Source of the DNA: Scleromitrula shiraiana
Taxonomy: Eukaryota; Ascomycota; Leotiomycetes; Helotiales; Sclerotiniaceae
Direction: 5' to 3'
Assembly: GCA_028455995.1 (NCBI GenBank)
Contig: JABELC010000002.1
Span: 434,001 to 498,000, forward strand
DNA: 64,000 bases
Part shown: one piece after another, positions 25,958-37,207 of the stretch
How positions within the stretch are numbered: the stretch's first letter is position 1
Layout of the letters: the number at the start of each line of letters is the position of its first letter
The notes under the pieces: model-generated
The model's input: only the letters and a program-made list of their open reading frames with translations
Told to the model about the DNA's origin: nothing
The model's database searches: none
Program-made: the position numbers and the translations under genes

Positions 25958-26822
25958 ATGAAGTGCAACGCCGTTCTCCTTGCCAGCTTCGTGCTCGGCC
26001 AATCTGCTCTTGCTACCAACATCTATCATCAACCAAATGTTGACCAGTAAGTTTATCTATTTATCTTCATTGTATATGATATCGAAAAGAAGAATAGACA
26101 ATAACAATTGATCTAGTCACCAAGTTCGAGCTCTTCACAGTGGCACTAAACCTCATTACCCAACCGGCACTGGAGCAAGTGGTCGACCGCAACCAACTGG
26201 TACTGGAGGATTAAGTGGCCGACCATTCCCAACCGGTAGTGGGGCCCCAAGCGGTAGTCCATCATCTACCAAGAAGTGCGGCGGCAAACCATCCAAGTCT
26301 AGCGCCGTCCCAACTTCCGCAGTAGCTACCTCATCCGCTGCAGGTATCCACTCCGTCCCAATTGCCTCTTCATCTACCGCTGAGGTATCATCCGCATCTA
26401 TCACCTCAAGCACCGTGTTACAAACCACAACTATCACCAACCAGTTCTCCACCGTGGTCGTAACCATTACCCCATCTGCAATCCCCTCCTCCTCCGTCGC
26501 AACCCCCTCCTCCTCTGTCGCAACCCTCACATCCAGCGTTATCGCCTCCCCAGCTTCCTCAGCTACCTCCAAATCGGCCGGTAACTCTCTTCCTCCTTAC
26601 CCAACTACTTTTGCTACTTCCAGAGCATCTACTACTATTGCATCAACCGGATTTGCTACCGGAACAGGATCCGCTTATCCTTCTGGTACCGGTCTTCCTA
26701 TTAAGGAGTATTACCAATGTGGTGGTATTAACTACACGGGTTCTACTACTTGTGTTGAGGGTACTGTTTGTAAGGTTCAGAACCCTTACTACTCTCAGTG
26801 CGTTGATGCACGATTTGTTTAA
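25958..26822 (+). CDS. Secreted Ser/Thr-rich protein with C-terminal CBM1 cellulose-binding module
   Basis: Exons 25958-26046 and 26117-26822 (70-nt intron) give 264 residues. The N-terminus is a signal peptide (MKCNAVLLASFVLGQSALA, cleavage likely after Ala19). Residues about 40-75 hold degenerate repeats of the type PTGTGASGRPQ/PTGTGGLSGRP. A long Ser/Thr/Ala/Pro/Val stretch follows, likely O-glycosylated. The last 37 residues are a CBM1 module: YYQCGGINYTGSTTC, then a second cysteine pair and NPYYSQCV, with four cysteines and the aromatic face as Tyr residues. There is no catalytic domain, so the protein is probably extracellular, binding cellulose or chitin in the host or fungal wall. The start ATG follows AAGAAAA. 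Codon use is C-rich at third positions compared with neighbours, suggesting high expression. Confidence 0.9.
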
Positions 26823-28014
26823 GTGATAAAGCATTCGTGCGGATGGGTGAATGGATGGACGAAGTTGGATTTGATTTGATTCAATTTATTTTGGTTGTGT
26901 AGTTGATTGGTGATGATGTGATATATTGTGGATAATTCGCTTCTTGTTCTATCTCTCGGTAGCCTTTTTAAAAAAGAAATATCAATGACTCTTTTCGCTC
27001 TCATCATTCCATCAATACTTGACCTAATCTTGATACTAACTGATCGAATTGTATTGGCAATTTCTCCTATCTTATTGTTGACCATTTATCTTGCTCCCTA
27101 CTGAACAATCAGTTAAGAGAGAAACTAAAGGTATACGTTTGAATACCGAACCTCGAAACCCTCATGCTCTACCATCCAAATTTCCCATACTTCACCCAAT
27201 CAAACATATCATCTATCCCACCATCCATTTAAACTTCCTACACCAATATCATAGAAAAAAAGACTCCCATCATCCCCACAAAACGTCTACTTCATAACCC
27301 TCTCGTCTCATCCTCTTAAATATCCAACCAAATACACTCCATCCCCCATAACGTACTCACCAACATCCATCCATTCATTCATGAATCCACAAATCCCAAA
27401 ACATCACAAACGAAGCCATACCAATCCAGTTTACTTAGATTCTAGGTAAATACCATTCACACCCATCACATCTAACAGTAACACACAGACAATCCCGTCT
27501 GAGCCACATCAAAGCCGCCCTATACAATTTACCTAGAAGTATTATCCGAGCTTAAGATGCACCCACTTAGGCTAAAATACAATTTCACAGAGAAGAATGA
27601 TTTAGAAAAATAATACTACTGGTATGCGACTGACCGTATCATCTGGGATGTTGTTGATGGAGAAGTGAAATGATTTTATCATACAAATAGATGTCAATTG
27701 CCTAACAAAACAATTATAAAATATAATATATATCTATACATTCAGTAAGAACATACAGCACTAAGATAAACCACCAATAGTCCTAACCAGCATTAAGACA
27801 GCAAGCAGTATAACTTTCCCTTCTAAGCCAAAAAACCCAAGAAACAGGGGTCCCCATCCCAAGCGAGCACCATTACATAATTCAAACCCTCCACTCACCA
27901 TCAACACACGTAACACCCCACCAAAAAAAAACTCTTCTCTCTCTTCCTTTTCCCTCATTTTTTGAGAAATATAAATTTGAATTACGGGCTTCTCATCATC
28001 CAATCACAAGAAAA
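26823..28014. other. Intergenic region between CBM1 gene and tRNA
   Basis: No gene is supported. Short C-rich open frames near 27091-27297 have no recognisable features. The 3' UTR of the CBM1 gene presumably occupies the first few hundred bases. Confidence 0.6.
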
Positions 28015-28116
28015 GGTGGTGTGGTGTAATGGTAGCACGTGGTGTTGTGGTTCTTCCTCATAGGAGTATCATGCTTTGATTCCGCTTCAATCTGGGTTCG
28101 ATTCCCAGCACCGCCA
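28015..28116 (+). tRNA. Intron-containing tRNA, most likely tRNA-His (GTG)
   Basis: The acceptor stem GGTGGTG pairs with CACCGCC (28109-28115, one G-T pair), with discriminator A at 28116. The D arm is GTGT, AATGGTA, GCAC. The T arm is CTGGG, TTCGATT, CCCAG, and the internal B box GGTTCGATTCC is perfect. With canonical spacing, positions 34-36 fall on GTG at 28047-28049, preceded by T33 and followed by G37, which suits His. An intron of about 31 nt (28051-28081) then sits after position 37. The anticodon stem is weak (one T-T mismatch and two G-T pairs), so the isotype is less certain than the tRNA call. A T6 terminator follows. Confidence 0.85.
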
Positions 28117-29737
28117 TTGAGTTTTTTGGTGATTTTTTTGGGCGAAATCAGGGGGATGGAGGGGTACAGGATGGGTATGCATGGCCGGGCGAGGGAGGAT
28201 AGGGAAGGGAATTTAAGTTTTGGGGGAGTATATTTATTTCATGATATTATGTATGTCATTTGTGGGAGTGAGTGATGATGGATTCATCTTGTTTTTTCTA
28301 TCAAACTGGTGTGTGGTAGGTTAGTTATGTATGCATGATTGACTGTCTCATAACTTCTTTGCTAGCCATCCATCTATTTATCAAATGACTTGACGTGACC
28401 TGAGAGACAGAGTGAGTTGCCAAGTAAGTAAATGCTGCTAATCAATCTCTCTTGCATCTCACCCGTACATATATCGCCGTCCGCCGGTTATGTTGCTCTT
28501 CCCTCCACTATGTCTTTTTCTACTATCTATACATACGTCGTAAGATTCTATAACCTAGTTTCCCAGCTATTGTCCATATCTCTATTCTTTTCCTTACTAT
28601 CCAATAGTATTAGTATTTGAAGCTAATTCTTAGTTGGCAGGACTTGTTTTCTAGATATATTGGGTAGTAGATGATAGTAGATCTCATCCTCTGGAGACGG
28701 TTCAGAGTTTACAAATACAATATGCAATGTACATACTGTAATAAAAGCCCCCAGCCTAGAGATTTAAGTATTTAGTAACAAACCTGGCTACTTCTAACTA
28801 ATCCCTCTCTTTCTAGTCTATAATAGATATCCCGTGCAAATGATGCCACCACCCTTTAACTCTCATACGTCACAAATATCATGTAAGTATGTAGCTAAAA
28901 TCACCTATTGGCTCCCCTAATAGAGAGAATTACTTCATTATAATTTGATGAACACGGCCTTGTATACGAACCTATGCAAGCAGACAAATTTTCATTCCAG
29001 CGTCATATAATAGAATGAAATATCATGCTTTCCCTCTCTGCCTCCCACGGTAGAGGTAATAATACAAGCAGGACAAACATTGAGAGAAACAATATTCAAA
29101 TCATATCCTCGAGAACTATCTCTGAGAAATAAATTTTAAAATCTATATGTAGATATTTTCTCTGCCAAGCAATGTATCAAGAAATAAGATAATATATTCA
29201 AAATCACAACATTCCTAATTTCAGAGACAGAATTAGAAAAAAGAGTCATATTATACGAAAAGCTCTTTTTAGTCTTGCAGTTCAAATCAACACCTCAGCT
29301 CCACAACTCCTCCATCAATCAATACCCTATTTTATCCTCAATAATACACTGGCATGAGTCCCAAATCCTCCAACTCCCAGCGCCTTAGAAATTAACGAAG
29401 TAAGCGCGAATCTCGAATCCTAACGCGCTAAATCCGTAACTTTCTTAATTTCCACCCTTCCTGTGAATCCTTCCCGTCATTACATAGCATGTTGGATTTA
29501 TGTTTTTATTATATGTGCCATATCTCCGAATCGCTTATGATCTTGTTCCTTTCCCCGGATTTTTTTCTTTTTTTGGATGCGTGAAGGATTGGGATTGATG
29601 GATATGATGTCTTGCCGAATTTGTTTTGTTGGTGGGATCCTTTCTGGCCACCTCTCTATACCAGATTCCATCTCGACGCCAGCTTCCTTTTGGTCACCCC
29701 AAATTCCATATACAACTAACCCCCCATCTCCATAACC
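28117..29737. other. Intergenic region between tRNA and EMC6 3' end
   Basis: Apart from the Pol III terminator I see nothing with coding character. It is AT-rich with scattered short repeats, and open frames are all below 65 codons. Confidence 0.6.
28122..28127 (+). terminator. RNA polymerase III terminator
   Basis: Run of six T residues 5 bases after the tRNA discriminator base; a second T run follows at about 28134. Confidence 0.8.
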
Positions 29738-30329
29738 TCACGCCCTAACCAACCCATAAAACAACGTCCAAGTCAACACAAATCCACTCAAACCCTCCAC
29801 AACCCCACCCGTCCAAAACTCCCAATTCCCTCTAAAGTATCGATTTCCCACATTATCCTTGCCGAGATTAGGTTGGATCCGGAACGCATAAACGAGGGAA
29901 CTGGTGAGGAGGGTGAAGAATAGATAGAACAGGAATCCGGGGTAGGATTCCAGACCCAGGATACCGGCGCCGATGCCGAATAGCGAGGCCGTTAGATTGT
30001 GGAGGGTTGTGAGGGTCTGGATTGGTGAGTGTTAGTTAGTTAGTTGTGCGTGGGATGATAGGGGTGGTACGTCATTGAAGGGGTTTGGGGGGGCTGTGAG
30101 GGAAGAATGAGGGGAGATAGATGGAAATGTAGATGTAGCTTTTGATATGCGCGAAATTGAGTAGAGGATCCAAGTAGATAGCCTAATTGACAATTTTCGG
30201 CCGAATGACAACATGCTTGTACTTGTGCTTGCGCTTGATCACTGAAAGAGAAAATTCACGAACCTTCGTATTGTGAATAACGGACTCTTGCACTATAGGG
30301 CTTATTTGCATTTCTCGTTCCGTAAGCAT
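29738..30329 (-). CDS. EMC6: ER membrane protein complex subunit 6
   Basis: Core membrane subunit of the EMC, which inserts and folds multipass and tail-anchored proteins in the ER. Minus-strand exons 30264-30329 and 29738-30016 give 114 residues, the usual EMC6 length. The first exon encodes MLTEREMQISPIVQESVIHN and TK; the second continues TLTTLHNLTASLFGIGAGIL. Two or three hydrophobic helices are visible, with the family hallmarks GLESYPGFLFY, a YFRGNWEFWTGGVVEGL loop and the C-terminal LTWTLFYGLVRA. The 247-nt intron is long for this window and its donor is GTTCGT rather than GTAAGT or GTATGT. The gene is short enough to be missed by simple ORF calling, because neither exon carries a long frame. 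Confidence 0.92.
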
Positions 30330-32249
30330 GATGACGATAGTGACAAGTAACAAGAATGTATTCGTAATAGAACGGTGAAATATACGAGAGTCCGCAACTG
30401 GGATCGAATGAATGGGACTTGTACGTTACTGGGTTGCGATTTGGAAGTTGGGGAGTTGTACTGTATGTTGATTGCTGAGTGAGGCACATAGAGTGCGGAA
30501 CAATTATTAGATTACAGTTGTACCCCAGCCAGCTGCTGGAGCCCTCCTTCGAACAAAAGTAAACCATAAATTACAGGCATGAAATTTTCCCCGGGCTAAA
30601 GCTAAAGCCACGCCAGCCACATTACGATCAGCCACATATGACCCTGAAATTTGGCTCTACCCGAAAAAGGCATATAGCCCTTCGTCCATCTAGCATCAAA
30701 AAAATTACAATTACAACCTTGGAAGCGTAAGATTTTAGAATCAGATAACCGGAAATCGGCCCGAGATCTTGTATTACGATTATGTAGGTATGTCAAGTAT
30801 GTCATCTACGCTACTCAACTCTACTCTATTCAACTCAACCCCTTATTGAATCTCTACTTTGCAAAACTCATACCTTAAACTTTGCAGCCTCAATAGCATA
30901 CCTACTATCTGCTCTAGAAACGATTAGCTCGCCTCATTTTGATTTGAGGTGATTTGGTAGGCACATTACTATCCAGGTATCTTTTAACTTCCCCTTCCAT
31001 TTCTCCATCATAATTATTGTCCTCGCCTCCTACCCAGCCCAATCATTCATTCCTCAAAAACAAGTCCCTCACTGTCCTAAATCCCATCGATCAAACGATC
31101 AGCGCTTATGCCATCAATTAATCCTATCCAGTAAGCAAGCAAGCGCTAGACGCTCGCTGGCTGGCTGGTAGAAGGATCATCTACTTGGATGTAAGCGCAA
31201 TCAAGACAGGGATTGTAGTAATCCCCGATATCTTACTTCGCTTTACACCAATCTCTACTTTACTTCAATTCTGTCTGGCTTGGGAATCTTATACTGTAAT
31301 GTGACGTCCGTTCTGTTCAGTAGTTGCATCATATGATATGATATGATATGATGTTCATCCATGTCTTGCTGAAGAATATCCGTCGTAGCTTGGGTCGGCC
31401 TTACTGCTTATTAGTTTCGTAGGGCTGATCCTATAATACAGCAGATACCCGGCCCGGATCAGAAAATGAGATCTTGAATCCTTCGGGGGAAGTAATTTTA
31501 ATTCGAGGTTATTATGAAAGATGCGAAAGATATTGGAGCAAGAAATCTTTTCGTGATAGTACGTACTTGACAAATACACAGAGAAATGAAAATAGTTACA
31601 AATCACACATTCTCAGCAATAATCAATAAACTCTAATCGAAATTTAACATGAGGTTGAAATAACTATAAGCGCGAAGATCCTTCCCGCTTTCTATGGCTA
31701 TTTCTGTCACCGGGAGCTATTCCTGGCGACTCGGGAGGATGCTGGATGGATTGAAGGGAAATTAAATAGCACGTGAATTTCCAACGACATACAAGGGTTG
31801 TTTAAAAAGTGATGAATAGTGTTGAATATGTGAATTTGCAGTAATTGAAGTTGGATGATCTATCTAATATTGGTAACAGTATAGTACAGGCCTGCTGTTG
31901 CAGCTTCTAGGATCTACCTAAGGAAACAAAAAAGAATAACAAACTAACAAACTAATAAACAAACATGCAAAGGAATTTTAGGGGGGGGAATGTGAGGAAG
32001 AGACAAGAGTGTTGAAAAAAATGAAAACTGGAGAAAATGCAAGTAAGAAAAAGTCGCCAAAATAAGATCTAATCGTCGCCGTCATATCACCATCGTACAA
32101 GGGAAACTCGAAAGAGGCAAGGGAAAAAAGAACCACCACCAAAAAATGCTATCGTATCATTCAAGAAAAGTTCGCCGTCGCTATGCTCGTATAATCAAAA
32201 CTGTTATACACGCTAAATCGCTCAAGAAAATGCCGAACAGGTAGAAAAA
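30330..32249. other. Intergenic region upstream of EMC6
   Basis: No supported gene. Overlapping minus-strand frames at 30256-30567 are partly the EMC6 first exon read in other frames. The stretch before 32249 is probably the 3' UTR of the next minus-strand gene. Confidence 0.55.
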
Positions 32250-33171
32250 TTAAGAAACATATCTTCCATAATCATTGAGATATTGCTGAAGGTAGATGGA
32301 AAGTTGGTATCCAGGAACTGCTTCCGCTCGACGTAGGTGATAAATGGCTTGGGTAAAACAACGTTCATCTGCTGGAGAAGCAGAAACGTTACCCAGACTC
32401 ATGTGAGATTCGGCAGCCTATTCGATTTATTAGAGATGTTGTATTTTTGGGGCCTTGATCGATAGCACTTACCCAGGCCAATAAATCCCCCGAGGTAGAA
32501 CCAAGTCCATCAGCGGATCGGATAGCTCTAGTGAAGAAATCTACCGCAGGTTGTAGATATCCTCGAGCTTCGACATAAAGTGGACCTTGTCTGCGTGGAT
32601 CACTTGGTGAGACTATAAAAGAATCATCAGAATCGTATTCTAAATCCTCGGATAAATATGGTGAACTACCTGTCTCATTTCCCTCTTCGCTATGAATGCG
32701 AGCTAGGGTTGTTTGAGATTTTTGAAGCCAGTTTCTTCCCAATCCTGAGATAGTTTCCGTGTTAGTTGCATCAACCATCTAGAGATAGAGAGAAGAATTC
32801 TAAGCTCCAAACTTACCTGTCAAGACATCAACATTCTCGGGGTAGTTTCGTAGCACTCTCAACCACGCGTTTTGACAGAAGTCGGCAACATCCCGTACAC
32901 CACCATTATCAGCATCGTAGAACGCAAAATTCTGTAGGCCTTTGATGATCCAAACTTGTTCTGCAAAACGCTGTGGATCACGAAAGAAGCGAATGTGTTC
33001 TAGAGCAGTGATAGCCGAACGAGCGGATGGAATGTATGTTTCGCATTCGTGAGGTCTGGAAGAGACAACTTCTCCCAGTAAAGTGATGATGCTTTTGACT
33101 TGCTCAACCATATCTTCGGGGTTCCCCTCAGTCCTTGACTGGTGGCGGGATGATCTTGAGTTGCGAGACAT
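32250..33171 (-). CDS. Unrecognised predicted alpha-helical protein, TPR-like C-terminal half
   Basis: Minus-strand exons 32817-33171, 32473-32744 and 32250-32417 give 264 residues; introns are 72 and 55 nt, GT-AG, and frame is kept. I do not recognise the family. The N-terminal 20 residues are Ser/Arg/Gln-rich. Residues 25-118 look helical and charged, with Trp and aromatic clusters (VWIIKGLQNFAFYDADNGG). A Ser/Glu/Asp-rich linker follows (about 130-165). The C-terminal part (YLQPAVDFFTRAIRSADGLG and QAIYHLRRAEAVPGYQLSIY) has paired amphipathic helices with alanine and aromatic spacing like tetratricopeptide repeats. There is no signal peptide or membrane segment. The start was chosen as the only ATG in frame before the conserved-looking part that is not preceded by hydrophobic AT-rich translation. 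Probably a lineage-specific fungal protein. Confidence 0.75.
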
Positions 33172-36100
33172 TTTTAAATGAGTGATTGAAGAAACTAAGT
33201 GGAAAGAAGAGAAGAGGGTATATGGCTGTGTGAGAGTAGAAAGTCTAGTAGAGTAGATGATACTGAAGAGAACTGTAGATGTGATGATCTGAATATTGAA
33301 CAAGATGAGAAGATCTGAGTATCTATATAGTGAAGTGAAATGAGATGAATAAAGATAGATATATGATAATAGAACAAGGGAATCGTTCAGCTTGAACATA
33401 GATCCAAAATGGAATGGAACAGGATGAGCAGGATCGTAATATCATGCTCAACATGGGTTACCAAAATGGTGGATCGAGCTGACCGCAAATAGTATATACT
33501 GACTACATCGATTGAAATTCTATACCCGTCCTTGGGATTCTGATCTCGGATCTACGAAGGATGCAAGAGATGTATGTATATAGCAAAGATCGTATATATG
33601 CAGATATAAACGGCATGCGGGATGTCGCAAGTTCGCCGAATTGAACCAAGCCGGGAGGCAATTAAGGCCAATATTATGACGCATCCTGCCATTGTTACAT
33701 GCCATCGAGATGGTAGGAAGACAATCCGGCGGGGGAATTGTCAAGAAGAGATATAGTGGGATAGTGATCATGAAGGTAAAGATTAGTGATATTGTACACA
33801 AAATTGGTCAATTTTGAGGCAGGAAACCGTTTTGAGGTGTTAGTTATTACTTTGTTGAGGTTAATGCAGATTGGTCTCTTGGACTCTGGATATCAACAGT
33901 CTTCTAGATTCGAGATTTTAAGGGAAAAATTAAGCATTTTCTGTTTCTGGAGAATACTAATGATGATGTGATGCTTAAAGGAAAGTTTCTAATGTTCCTG
34001 CTGTAGTGAAGCATCGCTAATGTAAGGTTACAGTAAGCAAAAACGAAAATCTTACAGGGAAATAATTGAGATCCCATGCAAAGGTGCTGCATGATGGCAT
34101 TTCTTTGCATATTTTGTGCATGACAGATGGATAACTAAGATAGTATCCACCTTACGTAGTCAAATATTCAAACAGATAATAGACTCGTAATAGGATAACA
34201 ACTTAGAAATCCATATTCAAAAATCATCAAAAGTGGCATATGTGTAATCAACTCATCAGCCTTTTTCAATCTTTCTTTTCTTGTTCGAATCCCTCTTCCA
34301 TCCTCCATCTTCCATCTTCCCTCTGGTTCTCAATTAATATATCGAAACGCATTGATATGGATAATATGGGTAATAGGGATTTGAATATCAATACAGTAGA
34401 GCAATATTCCGAGTCTTCTCCATCTTCACTATCCACCTAGGGGTATTTGTAAGCCTGTGATAACTACTTTTTTTTTAGATATGTAGTAATCTTCAATCCC
34501 CATGAAATACCTAGGTACATGTACACTGGAAATGATTTCTCAGCCTTATGTGTGTCTATATTCAATAATCGCTCCGGCGATATAGGATCTAGATGGAAGA
34601 CGAGAATATGTTAATACAGGTATGCAATATGTACCTAGGTATCCAAGGAATACGACGATTCCAACATTTCAATTCATGATATCCAAATTTGGTACTTAAT
34701 ATCGCGGTTCTGGCAACTCGTATATCGTACTGTGCTCCATTCATACGAACAATCATTTGCTTAGGGATCTCACATTAATTCCAAATCTCCCCAGGCACAA
34801 AGAAGGAAGAGCTTGAGCTTGAACTTTAAGAACTACTACATGCTATCTTGTATAGTAAACAAACCCATCGCAGCAGCTCGTGCATGGTGCTAGTAATCAC
34901 AAATCTTTCTAGATAGAGAGGCCCTGGCGCAACGTTGTGGCTGTTGTAAATAACAGCCAGTATCATTTAAGTCTCTGCTTAGAAAGGCTTGAAAACAGCT
35001 TTATATTACATCAACATAGAGTAAGTTTGCTAATGGACATCTCCGAAGATCAATCGTCAATGTACAAAGATCTTATGGCTGCTGATGAGGCTGATACCTT
35101 GTTAGTGGAGGTTGATTCGACGGGTTTGAATGTTCGTTCCAGTGCCTGTATAGAATATAAGCTGGGGTGGGATTGGGGATGTGGAGGTGTTCGTTCCATT
35201 GATATAACCTAGGTATTGGGTATCTTCCGAAGTGCTGATTACTCATTGAAATATTTCACCCGTCTCTAGGTAAGATTATATATATCTATCTACATAGGTA
35301 GGCCTCTGCTATTATTCTTACCACAACCGAAGGTGCGACTTGACTTGACCTACCCCCTACAAGCTTCCCTCGGTTCGTGACAAAATACCTGTGTCCCCTT
35401 CAGGTTATACCTAGGTATGCATAACACAGTATATTCATACCAAGACTAAATGACACAAGCACCCAACTAACTTTTGTGCTAGGTTTCTGTATCGGTACTG
35501 ACGGAAATTATGATCAAGTATTCCGCTGTCAAATGCCTTTCAAGGTAGTATTGGATGCCAGATGTGCATTTATTTGTACAAACATCGGGTACGGAAGTAC
35601 GGTTGTGAATATGGCTGTAATCGTCGGACTTCACTTAATCTCCGTAAAAGAACTTCGCCCATTTGTCGACGTAAACAAGATAAAAAAGAGGTCAATGGTA
35701 CAAGTCTGATTAGTCAGCAAAATGGAGGCTTTTATAGCCCTCCTCTTTATCTAGTTTTAGATCAACAACTTCAACTATGATACAACTACAACTTGAATTA
35801 TCCCAACTGGATTCTGTCTTCTCTAAGATATAGTATTAGTACTAGTAGTCAGCAAGTACTATGTTTATTATTTATTAAAAAAATTAGATTTTGTTTCTAC
35901 TATTAAATTTATATATAAAAATCAAACATTTTTTTATGATAATATTATTATTTTCAAGTTAAAAAATGATTACTTTAATTTACAATAAAATTAATTTTGA
36001 TATTAATATTACTAGTAATATTTTTTTTTGAATAATTTTTTAAATTCAAATGATTCTTTCAAGTTTTATATATAATTTTTATTATTATTTTTAAGTTATT

Positions 36101-37207
36101 TTAATTTAGTATTTTTTTTAGAAAACTTATCAGAATATAAATTAATACTACTAGTAACTCAAAATTTAATAAGTTAAAATACTAGTATTATTATATAGTT
36201 ATTATAACTTGAATTATTTATTAATAAAATCTTTTATAATTCAAGTTTCCGAGTCAAATTACTATTTTTAATAGTACTACTACTAGTAGTAGTAGTAGTA
36301 GTACTCGTGATAAATATAGTACTATTTTAAATTTTTTTAAAAAGAATTATTATATTACTAGTACTACTAGTAGTATATAATACTAGTAATTAAAATATAT
36401 TTATATATAGTAAATTCAAGTTTATATAGAAAATCATCCTTTTTATTTTTATAAATAATAAATTCGTTTATTAATTATATTTTGCCAGTGCTTATATTAA
36501 TAAAAAGACGAAGTCACTTTCAAGTTACAGAAGTTAAGCGAAGTCCGACGATTACAAATAATAAGTACTACTATATACCTAATTTGAGATCTGGGCCCGT
36601 TGAATATTCGGGAACTACTATTTCAATTTGGTCTCCGCTTTGATATCTTTTCTACTAGTAGGAAACATATTCGTTTTGAAACATAGAGAACTAGTGGAAT
36701 AGAATAGATCAATCCCTTCTCTTACTCCGAATCTCAAACCAAAACAGTGGTATTTCCGTACTATTTCAAAGTTTGTTAACAAATATCGACATAGCCTCAT
36801 ATAGTGGGAAACATGAAGACATAGTGGGAAACTTTAAAATTCAGGGGCTCATCTGGTGCTGTAATAATCGATAATACTGTATCGGCATTATAATAATCCC
36901 CCCCCCGGTGACCCCAAATTTCCAAATTTATAATTCCCGAAGTCCAGATGCGACTTCGTAAACAAGGAGCCCTCGGCCCTGATATGTTGGTTGTATTTCC
37001 AATATCATATACTCTCCTCCCTTCTCTCTTTGTTTCAATTCACTGTTTTCTTCAATAATAAACATTCGGATAATAATAATATTGTATTCTTGTTTACGTT
37101 CACTATATTCACGAAAACTAATTGTCTTGGGTTTGGGTTCTTATTTTACTACTGATAACCTTTATCGGAATGGACTATCGCGATTTCTTATAGTTACCTT
37201 AAATTCC
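33172..37207. other. Large intergenic region (4 kb) with an AT-rich core
   Basis: No gene is supported. Several perfect TACCTAGGTA palindromes lie at 34508-34517, 34632-34641 and 35408-35417. Frames at 34937-35212 and 35476-35780 are short and have no recognisable domain. The AT-rich block is entered separately. The last 200 bases contain a C run (about 36899-36907) and CT-rich leader-like sequence before the vezatin/Inp2-like gene. Confidence 0.55.
35860..36480. repeat. Extremely AT-rich block, possible RIP-degraded repeat relic
   Basis: By eye well over 80 percent A+T, made of ATTA/TTAT/AAATTT words with interspersed ACTAGTAGT motifs and an AGT trinucleotide run (about 36284-36303). No frame is open for long. 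The composition is abrupt compared with both sides. It resembles a short AT-isochore or a transposon fragment destroyed by repeat-induced point mutation; no ends or target duplications are recognisable. Confidence 0.5.

Noticed and set aside
35860..36480. AT-rich block as a centromere or replication origin
   Set aside because: Too short for a filamentous-fungal centromere, and no origin consensus can be judged by eye.
37082..37207. N-terminal extension of the vezatin/Inp2-like protein
   Set aside because: The frame is open upstream but contains no ATG before 37208; the apparent start is a TTG.
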